64,000 nucleotides of DNA from JAXGXJ01 sp963816155 (GCA_963816155.1 CAWFJE010000007.1:128508-192507); one strand, 5' to 3'. Numbered from the stretch's first letter, positions 24,325 through 33,654 are shown. Notes: a model not told the origin generated them from the letters alone. Made by a program: numbers and translations.

Positions 24325-25671
24325 GTGGATACAGCTTCGTTCATTCTCGAATTTCTGGTGGTGGCTGCCTGTATCGTCATGGGCGTGCGAACGGGCGGCA
24401 TGGGGCTCGGAATATGGGGCGGCTTAGGCGTATTCATCCTGGTCTTCATCTTCGGTATGGCGCCCGGCTCCATCCCGGGCAGCGCCATGCTCATCATCCT
24501 CGCCGTCGTCACGGCGGCTGGGGCGATGCAGGCGGCAGGCGGTATCGACTGGCTGGTCCAACTGGCCTCCAAGCTCATACGAAGAAGCCCGCGGATGATC
24601 ACCCTGGTGGCTCCGCTGGTCTCGTATGCGTTCGTGGTCGGTGCCGGGACCGGCAACATCTTCTTCCCGCTCATTCCGGTGATCTACGAGGTTTCCTACG
24701 AAAGCGGTATCAGGCCGGAGCGACCGCTCTCGATCTCGACCATCGCCACCGGCCTGGGGATCACCTCGAGCCCGGTGGCCGCGGCCATGGCCGCGATGCT
24801 CGCCCTCATGGAGCCCGAAGGGATAACCCTGGCCCAGATCCTGGCCATTACCATCCCCTCGTCCATTGTCGCGATCGTCATCGGTTCGCTGGTCATGATG
24901 CGCTGGGGCAAGAACCTGGAGGACGATCCTGAGTTCCAGAAGCGCCTGGCGGAGCACAAGATCGAGCGCCCGAAGCTTGGGGCGGGCAAAGACGTCGTGT
25001 ACGAGCAGTTGCCCATGAGGTCCAAGCTGGCCGCGATCATCTTTCTCGTGGGCGTCGTCTTCGTCGTACTCATCGCGCTGGTGCCGGGCATGGTCCCAAG
25101 CTGGACCATAGATGGCGAGGTCATCGAGTTGGGCATGACGCAGGCGATCGAGCTCATCATGTTCGTCATAGCAGTGCTCATCACGCTTGTAGCCAGAGTC
25201 AAACCGCAGGATATTCCGAAGCAGGCGACCTTCGCCTCCGGCATCGTGGCCATCGTGGCTCTGTTCGGGGTCGCCTGGCTGGCGAACACGTTCATCGAGG
25301 GCCATATCGACCAGATCGTGGCGGTCTTGGGCGATTGGATAGCGGTCGCGCCGTGGATATTCGCCCTCGCCATCTTCGTCGTAGCCGCCATGACGACCAG
25401 CCAGTCGGCGACGACCAACACCATCGTGCCCATAGGATTAGCCCTGCCGACTCTGGGCCTGGGCCAGATCATTGCCATGTGGCAGGCCCTCACGGGCGTG
25501 TTCTTCCTGCCTGCCAACGGGACGCAGCTGGCTGCGGTCGAGACCGACCTCACGGGCTCGACGCGTCTTACTAAGTTCGTCGTCTATCACTCGTTCACCG
25601 TGCCTCTCCTGATCTTGACCATAGTTTCGGTGGTCGTCGGCTTGGGCATGGCTCTCATAGTCGGCATATAA
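24325..25671 (+). CDS. Anaerobic C4-dicarboxylate transporter, DcuA/DcuB-like
   Basis: 448 residues from the GTG at 24325 (GAGGGGGAAAG upstream). About twelve hydrophobic helices. The GTGNIFFPLIPVIYEVSYE and PERPLSISTIATGLGITSSP segments and the late QSATTNTIVPIGLALP motif match Dcu carriers, which exchange fumarate, malate, aspartate and succinate in anaerobes. First gene of a run (Dcu, PepD, small lipoprotein, APC permease) that suggests amino acid and dicarboxylate use. Confidence 0.82.
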   Translation: MDTASFILEFLVVAACIVMGVRTGGMGLGIWGGLGVFILVFIFGMAPGSIPGSAMLIILAVVTAAGAMQAAGGIDWLVQLASKLIRRSPRMITLVAPLVSYAFVVGAGTGNIFFPLIPVIYEVSYESGIRPERPLSISTIATGLGITSSPVAAAMAAMLALMEPEGITLAQILAITIPSSIVAIVIGSLVMMRWGKNLEDDPEFQKRLAEHKIERPKLGAGKDVVYEQLPMRSKLAAIIFLVGVVFVVLIALVPGMVPSWTIDGEVIELGMTQAIELIMFVIAVLITLVARVKPQDIPKQATFASGIVAIVALFGVAWLANTFIEGHIDQIVAVLGDWIAVAPWIFALAIFVVAAMTTSQSATTNTIVPIGLALPTLGLGQIIAMWQALTGVFFLPANGTQLAAVETDLTGSTRLTKFVVYHSFTVPLLILTIVSVVVGLGMALIVGI

Positions 25672-25707
25672 GGACGTACTGCTAAGGACCGTAGAGAGGT
25701 GGAGCTG

Positions 25708-27174
25708 ATGACTGAGCCGTTGGAGGGCGCCGAGCCCGCCCTGCTCTGGAAGCATTTTGAAGCACTTTCGCGCATCCCGCGCCCTTCGCGGCATGAGGAA
25801 GCCGCTGTGGCGCACATCAAGGCGTGGGCCGCCGAAAAGGGGTTCGAGGTCGTGCCGGCCGGAGGCACGAACCTCATCGTGCGCGTGCCGGCGACGCCCG
25901 GCCGAGAGTCGGCGCCTATCGTGATCCTCCAGGGTCATGTCGACATGGTCTGTGAGCGTCGTCCGGACAGCCCCTACGACCCAACAGAAGGGCGCATCAA
26001 GCTTGTCCGCGACGGTGAGTGGCTCACGGCCGACGGCACCACCCTGGGCGCTGACGACGGCATCGCCATCGTCTCCATGATGGCCATCGCTGATGACCCT
26101 AGCGTCGCGCACGGCCCGCTGGAGATGCTCATGACCATGGCCGAAGAGGTGGGTCTGGAGGGAGCCAAGAGCATCGATGGCTCTACCCTCACCGGGCGCA
26201 TGCTCCTCAACCTGGACAGCGAGGAAGATGGACGACTGACTGTCGGTTGCGCCGGCAGCACCGATACCTTCGTGCGCGTGCCGGGAGAGCGGGGCCCGGT
26301 GCCGTCCGGATACGTGGCTTTCACCGTCACCGCGAGCGGCGGCAAAGGCGGTCATTCCGGTACCAACATCGACCAAGGGCGCTCGAACGCCATCAAGGTG
26401 GTGGCGCGGGCCCTGCGCGAGACTCTCTCGAAGACTCTTTTCCGCCTCGCATCTCTGGATGGTGGCAAGAGCAGGAACGCCATCCCCCGCGATGCCGCCG
26501 CCGTCTGTGTGGTGGCGCAGGGCCAGGTGGACGCCTTCCGCCAAGGTGTACAGGCAGCTTCGGATCTCATCGCCGACGCTTTCAAGAACACCGACCCCGA
26601 TGTGCACCTAGCAGTCGAAGCGGCCGACATGCCGGCCGATGCCTGGACGGATGAAGCCACGCAAACCATGCTCGATGTGGTCGTGGCGATCCCCAGTGGG
26701 GTCCTGACCTTGAGCCCCGATTTTGAGGGCCTCGTGGAGATGAGTACGTCCCTGGGCGTGGCTACGACTGAGGGTAGCCGGCTCGAGCTGCACAGCCTCA
26801 CCCGTACCTCCAACGAGTCTGCCCTTCCCGACGTCATCAACACGTTGGCGGGTATCAGCTCTTTGGCCGGAGCATCTCTCGAGGTCAACCATGGGTACTC
26901 GGGTTGGCGGCCGGACCTCAAGTCCCCTCTCTTGGCCAGCACTGTCGCGGTCTACAAGGATATCTTCGGAGAAGAGCCCATCGTCACGGCCGTACACGCG
27001 GGTCTGGAGACGGCGCTCATAGGTGAGAAGGTAGTGGGCGGCCTGGACATGCTTTCCGTGGGTCCGCAGATCGAATTCCCCCACTCACCGGATGAGCGGG
27101 TGAGTGTGCCCACTGTCGAGCGTTTCTGGCGCCTGCTGGTAGGCGTGTTGGACGATCTGTCGAAAGGAAGCTGA
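25708..27174 (+). CDS. pepD: Aminoacyl-histidine dipeptidase (PepD, M20 family)
   Basis: 488 residues from the ATG at 25708 (GGTGGAG upstream). Metal and catalytic motifs in order: LQGHVDMV (His77, Asp79), LGADDGI (Asp116), AEEVGLEGA (Glu146-Glu147 pair), LDSEEDG, SGGKGGHSG, and HAGLE near the end. Length equals E. coli PepD. It hydrolyses dipeptides such as beta-Ala-His or Xaa-His in the cytoplasm with zinc. Located 36 bases after the dicarboxylate carrier and 19 before a small lipoprotein gene. Confidence 0.9.
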   Translation: MTEPLEGAEPALLWKHFEALSRIPRPSRHEEAAVAHIKAWAAEKGFEVVPAGGTNLIVRVPATPGRESAPIVILQGHVDMVCERRPDSPYDPTEGRIKLVRDGEWLTADGTTLGADDGIAIVSMMAIADDPSVAHGPLEMLMTMAEEVGLEGAKSIDGSTLTGRMLLNLDSEEDGRLTVGCAGSTDTFVRVPGERGPVPSGYVAFTVTASGGKGGHSGTNIDQGRSNAIKVVARALRETLSKTLFRLASLDGGKSRNAIPRDAAAVCVVAQGQVDAFRQGVQAASDLIADAFKNTDPDVHLAVEAADMPADAWTDEATQTMLDVVVAIPSGVLTLSPDFEGLVEMSTSLGVATTEGSRLELHSLTRTSNESALPDVINTLAGISSLAGASLEVNHGYSGWRPDLKSPLLASTVAVYKDIFGEEPIVTAVHAGLETALIGEKVVGGLDMLSVGPQIEFPHSPDERVSVPTVERFWRLLVGVLDDLSKGS

Positions 27175-27193
27175 ACCACACGGAGGGACTGTC

Positions 27194-27340
27194 ATGCGGA
27201 AGTTCATCGTCGCGCTTCTCATTGTTGCCGCACTGGGCCTGGCCGCCGCTGGCGTGGGCTGCGGTAACAGGCTGAACTTGGGGACGAGCACCACCTACAA
27301 CCCCAACACCACTTCGACCTTCATATCGGGGGGCGACTAG
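27194..27340 (+). CDS. Small lipoprotein (48 residues)
   Basis: ATG at 27194 with GGAGGG 5 bases upstream, stop at 27340. A classic lipoprotein signal (MRKFIVALLIVAALGLAAAG) runs to the lipobox VGC at residue 23, and the mature part is only about 26 residues, rich in Thr, Asn and Ser. The signal, the ribosome site and the 19-base spacing after pepD all support a real gene. The mature peptide is too short for a fold; role unknown. Confidence 0.68.
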   Translation: MRKFIVALLIVAALGLAAAGVGCGNRLNLGTSTTYNPNTTSTFISGGD

Positions 27341-27446
27341 ACTGTTCGAGACTTCGCTGTTCAGCAGCCGACTGGGCAAGCGATCGCTGGCGATGGCCGT
27401 CGCCCGTGCCCGCATGGTGTAAGTGATTTGTAGTCGAGCCTGATTC

Positions 27447-27482
27447 GGTGGTGGGCGCGGATTGTCAGCCGCGGCCACCACC
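27447..27482 (+). terminator. Hairpin between the small lipoprotein and the permease gene
   Basis: Inverted repeat of 14 bases (27447-27460 with 27469-27482, one G-G mismatch) around an 8-base loop. It ends 32 bases before the APC permease start, so it could end the lipoprotein transcript or act as an attenuator for the permease. No U tract follows. Confidence 0.55.
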
Positions 27483-27514
27483 GAGCGACATTGAGACAGG
27501 GACGGAGGAGCATC

Positions 27515-28849
27515 GTGGACGAGAATTCGAGCGGTGCGGAGAACGGCGCGAGCAAAGGTACTCTTTCGCTACGCGGAGCGATATTCATCGGCATCGGCGC
27601 CATGGTGGGCGCCGGGATCTTCGCCCTCTTCGGAGAAGCGGGGACAATCGCCGGCTCGGCCGTTTGGGTGTCGTTTCTCATCGGGGGGATCATCGCTCTT
27701 CTGCAGGGGTATTCGTTCGCGAAACTCGGTGCCCGCTATCCTTCGCGGGGAGGGATGATCGCGTGGCTCGTCCGCGGCTTTGGAAGCGGGCTGTTCACCG
27801 GCGGGGCCGTCATGCTGGGCTACTTCTCGGTGATCATCGTCACCGCCATGGTGGCCGTTTCGTTCGGCAACTACGCCACGAGTCTTTTCCTGGGGAGCGA
27901 CGCCGCCGCCATTTGGGTGAACGTCTTCGCCAGCGTAGTCGTGGTGGTGCTGACCATCGTGAATATCGTCGGGGCCGAAGCGGTGTCGAAAGCACAGACG
28001 GTGATCGTCTCGGTCGTCCTTCTCATCCTGGTGGCCTTTGGCATCGGTATGCTTACTCAGATCGACCCCACTCTTCTGGCGCCGGCCGACTATCCTCCGG
28101 CTCGTGACATCGTCTCGAGTGTGGCCCTGACCTTCTTCGCCTACCTCGGTTTCGGGGTGATCGCCTTCACGGGTGGAGATCTGAAGGATGCCAAGAAGAA
28201 CCTGCCCAAGGCCATCTACGTCGCCCTGGGATTCACGATGGTGCTCTACGTAGTCCTCGCCATCGGCGTGTTCGGCAGTCTGACGGTCGGTGAAGTCGTG
28301 GAGAGCGCGGACACGGCTTTGGCCGTAGCGACGCAGAGCGTCTTCGGCCAGTTCGGCTTTGTAATGACTTCCATTGCCGCCCTGTTCGCGTGCGTCGGAG
28401 CCGTCAACTCACAGCTTTACGGCTCCATCGGCTCCACCTATACCATGGCGAAGGAGGGAACACTTCCCCCCGCGTTCGGGGAGAGACGGAGGGGAGGCAA
28501 GGGGGCACCCCGCGGCCTGTTGCTCTCCGCCGTGTTCATCCTCCTTATGGCGAATCTTTTCGACGTCGGCGCTATCGCTTCTGTCGGTAGTGCTGTCGCT
28601 CTGATGCTGTTCCTCCTGGTCGCCGTCGCTCATCTGCGCATGACGAAGGAGACTGGGGCTTCCCGGATAGTCCTGGTGTTGACGATTCTCGCTACTGCGG
28701 TCGCCTTCATCCTATTCGCGATATACACGGTGCAGAACGATCCCAAGGTGTTCGTGGTCTTGGCGGTGACAATCGTGTTGGCTTGGGTGGTCGAGGCCGT
28801 CTGGAGGGCCATCAGCAAGCGCAAGGTGCAAGTGCCAGAGGCCGGCTAG
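27515..28849 (+). CDS. APC-superfamily amino acid permease
   Basis: 444 residues from the GTG at 27515 (GGAGGAG 4 bases upstream). About twelve helices. Helix 1 has GIGAMVGAGIFALFG, the unwound substrate-binding motif of the family, and helix 6 region reads TFFAYLGFGVIAFTGGDLKDAKKN. Imports or exchanges amino acids across the membrane; substrate unknown. It is preceded by a hairpin and followed by a strong terminator. Confidence 0.87.
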   Translation: MDENSSGAENGASKGTLSLRGAIFIGIGAMVGAGIFALFGEAGTIAGSAVWVSFLIGGIIALLQGYSFAKLGARYPSRGGMIAWLVRGFGSGLFTGGAVMLGYFSVIIVTAMVAVSFGNYATSLFLGSDAAAIWVNVFASVVVVVLTIVNIVGAEAVSKAQTVIVSVVLLILVAFGIGMLTQIDPTLLAPADYPPARDIVSSVALTFFAYLGFGVIAFTGGDLKDAKKNLPKAIYVALGFTMVLYVVLAIGVFGSLTVGEVVESADTALAVATQSVFGQFGFVMTSIAALFACVGAVNSQLYGSIGSTYTMAKEGTLPPAFGERRRGGKGAPRGLLLSAVFILLMANLFDVGAIASVGSAVALMLFLLVAVAHLRMTKETGASRIVLVLTILATAVAFILFAIYTVQNDPKVFVVLAVTIVLAWVVEAVWRAISKRKVQVPEAG

Positions 28850-28863
28850 TTCGACACTTGGAA

Positions 28864-28888
28864 GCCTCCTGCGCGGTGCGCAGGAGGC
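28864..28888. terminator. Terminator hairpin between convergent permease and ThrE genes
   Basis: Perfect 11-base stem GCCTCCTGCGC/GCGCAGGAGGC (28864-28874, 28878-28888) with a 3-base loop, placed between the two convergent stops; likely works in both directions. Confidence 0.75.
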
Positions 28889-28916
28889 GGTATCGCTGCG
28901 GATGCTCTCGGCGAAG

Positions 28917-30327
28917 CTAGCCGGGGGGGCTGCCTTCCCCGACGGAGTCGGTGGCCTCTGTGGCGGCGGCAGCGCGACGGTCGGAGGCGGCAGATCGCTT
29001 CTGGGTCCTCAGCCACATGACGAGCGAGAACGCATTGCGGCCCAGCGCCAAACCTGCGGCGACGCCGCCTGCAATGGCAAGCGAGATGGTGGCTGCGTTC
29101 TTCAACGGAACCGCTGCGTCCCCAGTTCCCAAAGCGAGAGCCAACATCCCCTGGTAGATGCTGAACCCAGGCACCAGTGGCAGGATGGCCACCCCGGTGT
29201 ACACGCTGCCGGTCCCGCCTTGTAGGGAAGCCCCGACCACCCCGGCGAAGCCTACGAACATGGCGGCGAGAAGATAGGCGATCCAGGCCGACCCGCTCCC
29301 TTCGCGAGCCGGCAGTGCGACGATGAGCCATCCGAGCGCGCCTATCGCCACTGTCGGTATCACACGAGCGCGCGGCATTCCCCAGGCCACCGCGATCCCC
29401 AGCACCCCGAGTCCCGCCGCCAGCACCGAGATCCACAAGGGTGTGGAGATGACGTCGGCTTGTATCTCCACTCCGAGCCCGACGCCGATCTCACCGCCGA
29501 CCATCACGCCGAGAGCCAGAGCGCCCGCTGTAATGAGGGCTTCGAACGCGCGGGTAATGGCCGAGATGGGAGCGTTGGCAAGGCCGTCGATCACAGCCGT
29601 GACGAAGGCGCGCCCTGGGAGGTAGATGAAGAGCCCGCCGACCACGGCTGCGGCTATCGAGAACGTCAGTCCGGTCGCCGCGACCAGGTTGGGAACGGCG
29701 GCAAGGATGATCGCCGCGACAAAAGTCCCTGCAATGAGGGGCAGGCGCATCTTGCCGACGACGGAGCTGACCGGGAACGTGAGCGCAGTCGCCAGGATCG
29801 CGACGAGCACAGAGATGATGTCCAGGCCATTCAGGAAGAGCACCCACCCCACCACGGAGACGAGGATGGCCGTTCGCGCGTAGCGCCGTCGCATGCCCGG
29901 AGCCCGGGCGAGCGCCTGAAGTTGCTCGAAAGCCGCCGCAAGGTCGATCTCCCGCCGTTCGACCCTGTCCAGCAGTTTCACGGTCTCCGCCATCCTCTCC
30001 AACCGCGGCTCGGGTGCTCTGACGTCACGCATCATCGTCAGAGGCAAAGGCATGCCCGGGCCCCCAGTAGCTCAGAGTTAGCGTGCTGAGGTTGGCGTCG
30101 ATCATGCAGCCCTCGAGGCCGACTACAGGCAAGAACGGGCGCAGCCGGTCCAGCACTTCGCTTACCGACGGGCTCGCCTCCAGCATCTGCTTGCCTGCCT
30201 CGGCGACGAACTTGATCGCAAGTGCTGTATCCGGAGAAACCAAGGCTTCCGAAGAAGGCAGGGTGTCCGGACAGGGCAAGGAAGCCGGGGTTTGCTTCGC
30301 GCTCCTATGCCAGCGGTTCCAGAACAT
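28917..30327 (-). pseudogene. ThrE-like threonine/serine exporter split by a frameshift
   Basis: The N-terminal part (ATG 30327, frame to 30025) has FVAEAGKQMLEASPSVSEVL, LEGCMIDANLSTLTLSYWG, the start of the ThrE soluble domain. It then reads into nonsense (HAFASDDDA and stop). The next frame, open from 30053 to 28917 (378 residues), continues as MPLPLTMMRDVRAPEPRL and the full set of about ten helices with LPGRAFVTAVIDGLAN and LPLVPGFSIYQGML. Deleting one C in CCCGGGCATG (about 30052-30056) joins them into about 470 residues, normal for actinobacterial one-chain ThrE. It exports Thr and Ser in Corynebacterium. Confidence 0.75.
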
Positions 30328-31237
30328 GGGCCAACAATAGGGAATCGGCTTCGGCGAAGCAAGATGCGCGCGGTAGTCGGGAGCCCGAAATCTGACGCGG
30401 AGCGAGCGCAATGAATAGGGTCCGGTCTGGACGTCGGGGGTGCGGCCCGAGCGCGGCACCCCCTCCTCGACCAGGTGGCCTAGCGTGCTTCGGCGCTTGC
30501 TGCGGTCGTGACCGGAGTCTCCCGCGACGAGAATGCGCGACGAAGGCGAGCCCTCGGTCGCGTGCTGCGATGAGGTTGTGCGCAACATGACGATGCCCAG
30601 CCATACGAACCACACGATCTGCAACGACCCCAAAAGCGTACGCCAAGTCATTGAGCGCCGGTACGACTGAGATGACACCCGCGGCGCCGATCGCCACCCC
30701 GAGCCAACTCAGCACCTTGGGTAGTCTCCGCGTGCGCAGCGCGGCGACGCTTATCAGCAAGACCCACAGACCGCCGAGAAGCTCACCCCCGGAGCCACCG
30801 AGACCTTGAGCCACAGGCTCGATCGCCTGCCAGGCCGCTACGGCCTGTGCCGGACTGGCGCTGTGGAGCCCGACGACCGATGCCGCGCCGGCGTTGAAGA
30901 TCATCCCGCTCGCGATGAGTACGATGGCCCACATGAGTCCCACGGCCGTTGCTGCCTGGGCCAAGACTGGGGCTCCGTCCTTCAGACGTGAGTGGAGCGC
31001 CAGCGCCAAGACGGCGAGGACGATGCCGAGGATGACGTAGGTGAGCAGATACATGATCCGCATGCTGCCCTGGTTGGCTACGAGCAGAGCTACCTTCTTG
31101 ACGGGATCCACGACACTCTGGTACTTCACCAACAATAGGAAGTACGGCATCGCCACTACGTAGGCCAAGGCGAGGTAGACCGCCGACAGGCCTCCGATCT
31201 TCTGCTGGCGCACATTTCCACCGACGAACTGATTCAT
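30305..31237 (-). pseudogene. DUF4386-like membrane protein with a frameshift near its C-terminus
   Basis: ATG 31237 has AGAGGAG upstream. About 210 residues read well, with six hydrophobic helices and NQFVGGNVRQQK at the start; after LNDLAYAFG the frame loses hydrophobic character and runs to 30305. The neighbouring frame supplies a convincing last helix, SLQIVWFVWLGIVMLR. One extra G in the GGGG run at about 30625-30632 explains this. After correction the frame runs on without a stop towards the ThrE start, so the true end is unclear. Divergent from the tetR gene and separated from it by the palindromic operator. Confidence 0.65.
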
Positions 31238-31295
31238 TGTGAACTCCTCTCTCGTCCGCGCGAGTTTTCTCTTCCCGCCCGGACATGTACGGTGT

Positions 31296-31334
31296 AAACT
31301 TATGGTGTAAGTATGGTACTTACAATGTAAGTTT
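31296..31334. promoter_or_regulatory. Nested palindromic operator between DUF4386 and TetR genes
   Basis: TGTAAGTA (31306-31313) and TACTTACA (31317-31324) form a perfect inverted repeat around TGG; AAACTTA (31296-31302) and TAAGTTT (31328-31334) form an outer repeat with the same centre (31315). This 39-base AT-rich palindrome lies between divergent starts at 31237 and 31402 and is the likely binding site of the TetR protein. Confidence 0.75.
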
Positions 31335-31401
31335 GTCAAGTGGTTTTTTGAGGCTTTGTCCACGCGCCTATTTGCGCCAGAGCCGGAGGTGGAAGCAGCC
31401 C

Positions 31402-32085
31402 ATGCCGACGACACGACCCACACCGAGCCCCGAGGCCCGAGTCCCGCTCAGCAGGGAGCGGGTGCTGGCTGCCGCCGTCTTGCTCGCCGACGAGGAGGGC
31501 ATCGAGTCGCTCAGTATGCGCAAACTCGGACTGATGCTCGGCGTGGAAGCCATGTCGCTGTACAACCACGTGGCCAACAAGGACGATATCCTCGACGGGA
31601 TGGTCGATGCCGTGGTGAGCGAGATCGACCTTCCGGTGGACATAGGCGACTGGAAAGAGGCCATGCGCCGGAGGGCGATCTCGGCCCAGTCGGTCTTCTC
31701 CGTTCACCCTTGGGCGAGCGCTCTGATCGACTCACGAGAGAGCAGCGGACCCGCGCGGCTACGCTACTTCGACTGGGTGCTGGGGATACTACGGCGAGCC
31801 GGGTTCACAGTGGAAATGGCCGCTCGCGCGTTTTCTCTGCTCGACAGCTACGTCTACGGCTTCAGCCGTCAACAGCTCAACACGTCCGCCAGCGGCGACA
31901 TCGAGCCAGAGGAGATAGAAGAGGGTTTTCTCCGAGCGATACCAGCCGACGAGTACCCCTACCTCAGGGAGATGGTCGTCGAGTACGCGATGAAGTCCGG
32001 CCACGATGAAGGCGCCGACTTCGCATTCGGGCTCGAGCTCATTCTGGATGGACTCCAGACGATGCTGGAGCGAACGGCCCGCTAG
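31402..32085 (+). CDS. TetR-family transcriptional regulator
   Basis: 227 residues from the ATG at 31402 (GGAGG upstream). The N-terminal helix-turn-helix reads SRERVLAAAVLLADEEGIES and LSMRKLGLMLGVEAMSLYNH, then VANKDDILDGMVDAVV, as in TetR with its own C-terminal domain (TetR_C type). It is divergent from a membrane protein gene and the 165-base gap carries a nested palindrome, so autoregulation and control of the DUF4386 gene are likely. Ligand unknown. Confidence 0.88.
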   Translation: MPTTRPTPSPEARVPLSRERVLAAAVLLADEEGIESLSMRKLGLMLGVEAMSLYNHVANKDDILDGMVDAVVSEIDLPVDIGDWKEAMRRRAISAQSVFSVHPWASALIDSRESSGPARLRYFDWVLGILRRAGFTVEMAARAFSLLDSYVYGFSRQQLNTSASGDIEPEEIEEGFLRAIPADEYPYLREMVVEYAMKSGHDEGADFAFGLELILDGLQTMLERTAR

Positions 32086-32133
32086 TAACCGGCTGCTGAG
32101 CGATGACGTCGCGCCTTCAGAGTGAGCCGACGG

Positions 32134-32748
32134 TCACGACCCTCTCTGCGACGTCGTTCGTTGGCTCCGGCGCGCGGACTCGACGGTCAAGCGGTACGCC
32201 AGCCCCGCGAGCACTACTGCCGCGTAGACCGCGAACCAGATTCGGAGCCACACGCCTCCGCTGAGGTCGCTGCCCAGGAGCAGGCCGTGCACGAGGATGG
32301 CCGCGAACACGAAGTAGTTCAGTCGATGGACCCACCGCCAGGAACGACGGAGACGGCGGCGACCAAGGGCGGTCAGGATGACCCCGGCCAGGACTACCAA
32401 GACCACCGGGCCTATCCACCACGCCCTGCTGTAGCCAGACAGCCCGAAACCAAGGGTCATCAGGCCGTGGGCGAGGGCCAGGAAGAAGCCGATCAACCCG
32501 GTCGCCAAGTGGAGGCGCTGCACCACGCGGGGTCTGATCACCCGGTTGAACAGCGGACGATACGAGCCGAGGACGATGGTGACGAAGATCAAGGTGAACG
32601 CCTCGAGCGCGACGAGCCGCAGGCCGGTCCACAATCCATCCACCGAGGTTGTACCGGATAGGCCGACTGCCAGGGCAGGGATGGCGACAAGCGCCAGCCC
32701 GACCAGCACCAGGCCCGCAAGCCAAACCAGTCGACGAGACTCTCCCAC
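32134..32748 (-). CDS. Ferric reductase-like (YedZ-type) heme membrane protein
   Basis: 204 residues from the GTG at 32748. Six hydrophobic helices; LHLATGLIGFFLALAHGLM and WRWVHRLNYFVFAAILVHGL give paired histidines in two helices, as in the heme b-binding ferric-reductase transmembrane domain. The start shares one base with the stop of the cytochrome b5-like lipoprotein gene, so translation is coupled. Likely passes electrons across the membrane; no FAD/NAD domain is present. Confidence 0.82.
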   Translation of the reverse strand: MGESRRLVWLAGLVLVGLALVAIPALAVGLSGTTSVDGLWTGLRLVALEAFTLIFVTIVLGSYRPLFNRVIRPRVVQRLHLATGLIGFFLALAHGLMTLGFGLSGYSRAWWIGPVVLVVLAGVILTALGRRRLRRSWRWVHRLNYFVFAAILVHGLLLGSDLSGGVWLRIWFAVYAAVVLAGLAYRLTVESARRSQRTTSQRGS

Positions 32749-33116
32749 TACGGCCGCAGGGTGCCCACCACGGGCATCTTCTCAAGCTGAGACCGCATAC
32801 TCGCGGGGGCTCGGGTGATCGTTTCGGAGAGATCCATTCCCGCGGAGGCCCCCAGGTTGCACACGCCATGCACACCCTCCGGCCACCTGACGCTTGCGGA
32901 GACATCGTAGACGATCCCATCGACAGCGACGTAGGCGGACCGGCCTCCCTGGCCGTCAAACGTGGCGAGTTCCGCTGCCGTGAAGCTGCGCTCCGTGGCA
33001 GCGGCGCCCTCGGCGAGGGTCGCTTCGGTGGTGGAGCCCGCCGACCCGCAGGCGGACAGGACGGCTAGGAGCGACAACAGTATGACGCATAGCACTGGTG
33101 GCAGGAGCCTCCTCAT
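32748..33116 (-). CDS. Cytochrome b5-like domain lipoprotein
   Basis: 122 residues from the ATG at 33116 (GAGGAGGTGCG upstream). Lipobox LSAC follows a signal peptide. The domain begins FTAAELATFDGQGGRSAYVAVDG and IVYDVSAS.RW, the b5-fold consensus, and ends MDLSETITRAP. One histidine (GVHGV) fits the first heme ligand, but the second (normally in a SPH-like end) is not present, so heme binding is doubtful. Coupled to the YedZ-like gene downstream. Confidence 0.8.
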   Translation of the reverse strand: MRRLLPPVLCVILLSLLAVLSACGSAGSTTEATLAEGAAATERSFTAAELATFDGQGGRSAYVAVDGIVYDVSASVRWPEGVHGVCNLGASAGMDLSETITRAPASMRSQLEKMPVVGTLRP

Positions 33117-33138
33117 ATCGCACCTCCTCATCTGGTGT

Positions 33139-33534
33139 TCAGCCCACCGCTTTCTTCACGAGTGCCGCGATGCTCACCTCTTCGGCGGCCGTCAATTCGG
33201 TCAGCGCGAATGCGATTGGCCACAGACGGCCTTCGTCGAGATTCGCGTCGTTGTTGAAACCGAGGGTCATGTACCTCTCTTTGAACTTCTCCCCGCTGCG
33301 GAAGAAGCAGATGACCTTGCCGTCCTTGGCATACGCGGGCATTCCATACCACGTCTTCGGGGAGAGGACGGGCGCGCTGTCTTTGATGATCGTATGCAGT
33401 CGCTCGCCCATGGCACGATAGGGATCCGGCATGGCGGCGATCGCCGCGAGCACGGCGCTTTCCCCGTCCATCTTGCTCGTGCGCCGGCCCGGCTTCTGTT
33501 GATCGAGAGTCGCTTCTTCCTTCGCTTCTGTCAT
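33139..33534 (-). CDS. DUF1801 (YdhG/frataxin-like fold) protein
   Basis: 131 residues from the ATG at 33534. After a charged N-terminus, the conserved LHTIIKDSAPVLSPKTWYGMPAYAKDGKV, here at 46-76, with the typical WYGMPAY motif, and GFNNDANLDEGRLWPIAFAL follow. Soluble cytoplasmic protein. Homologues have been suggested as iron chaperones, which remains unproven. It ends 22 bases before the start of the b5-like lipoprotein gene and may be upstream of it in one transcript. Confidence 0.82.
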   Translation of the reverse strand: MTEAKEEATLDQQKPGRRTSKMDGESAVLAAIAAMPDPYRAMGERLHTIIKDSAPVLSPKTWYGMPAYAKDGKVICFFRSGEKFKERYMTLGFNNDANLDEGRLWPIAFALTELTAAEEVSIAALVKKAVG

Positions 33535-33654
33535 GGTGGTATGCCTTTCAACATGTGCTCGGAATCGCCGGACCCAAGGCTTGGCGGTCCTGCGTAGGCA
33601 ATACCCCGGGCAGAACAATCCGAAGCAGGGTAGCGATTGCATCCATTACGGGGC

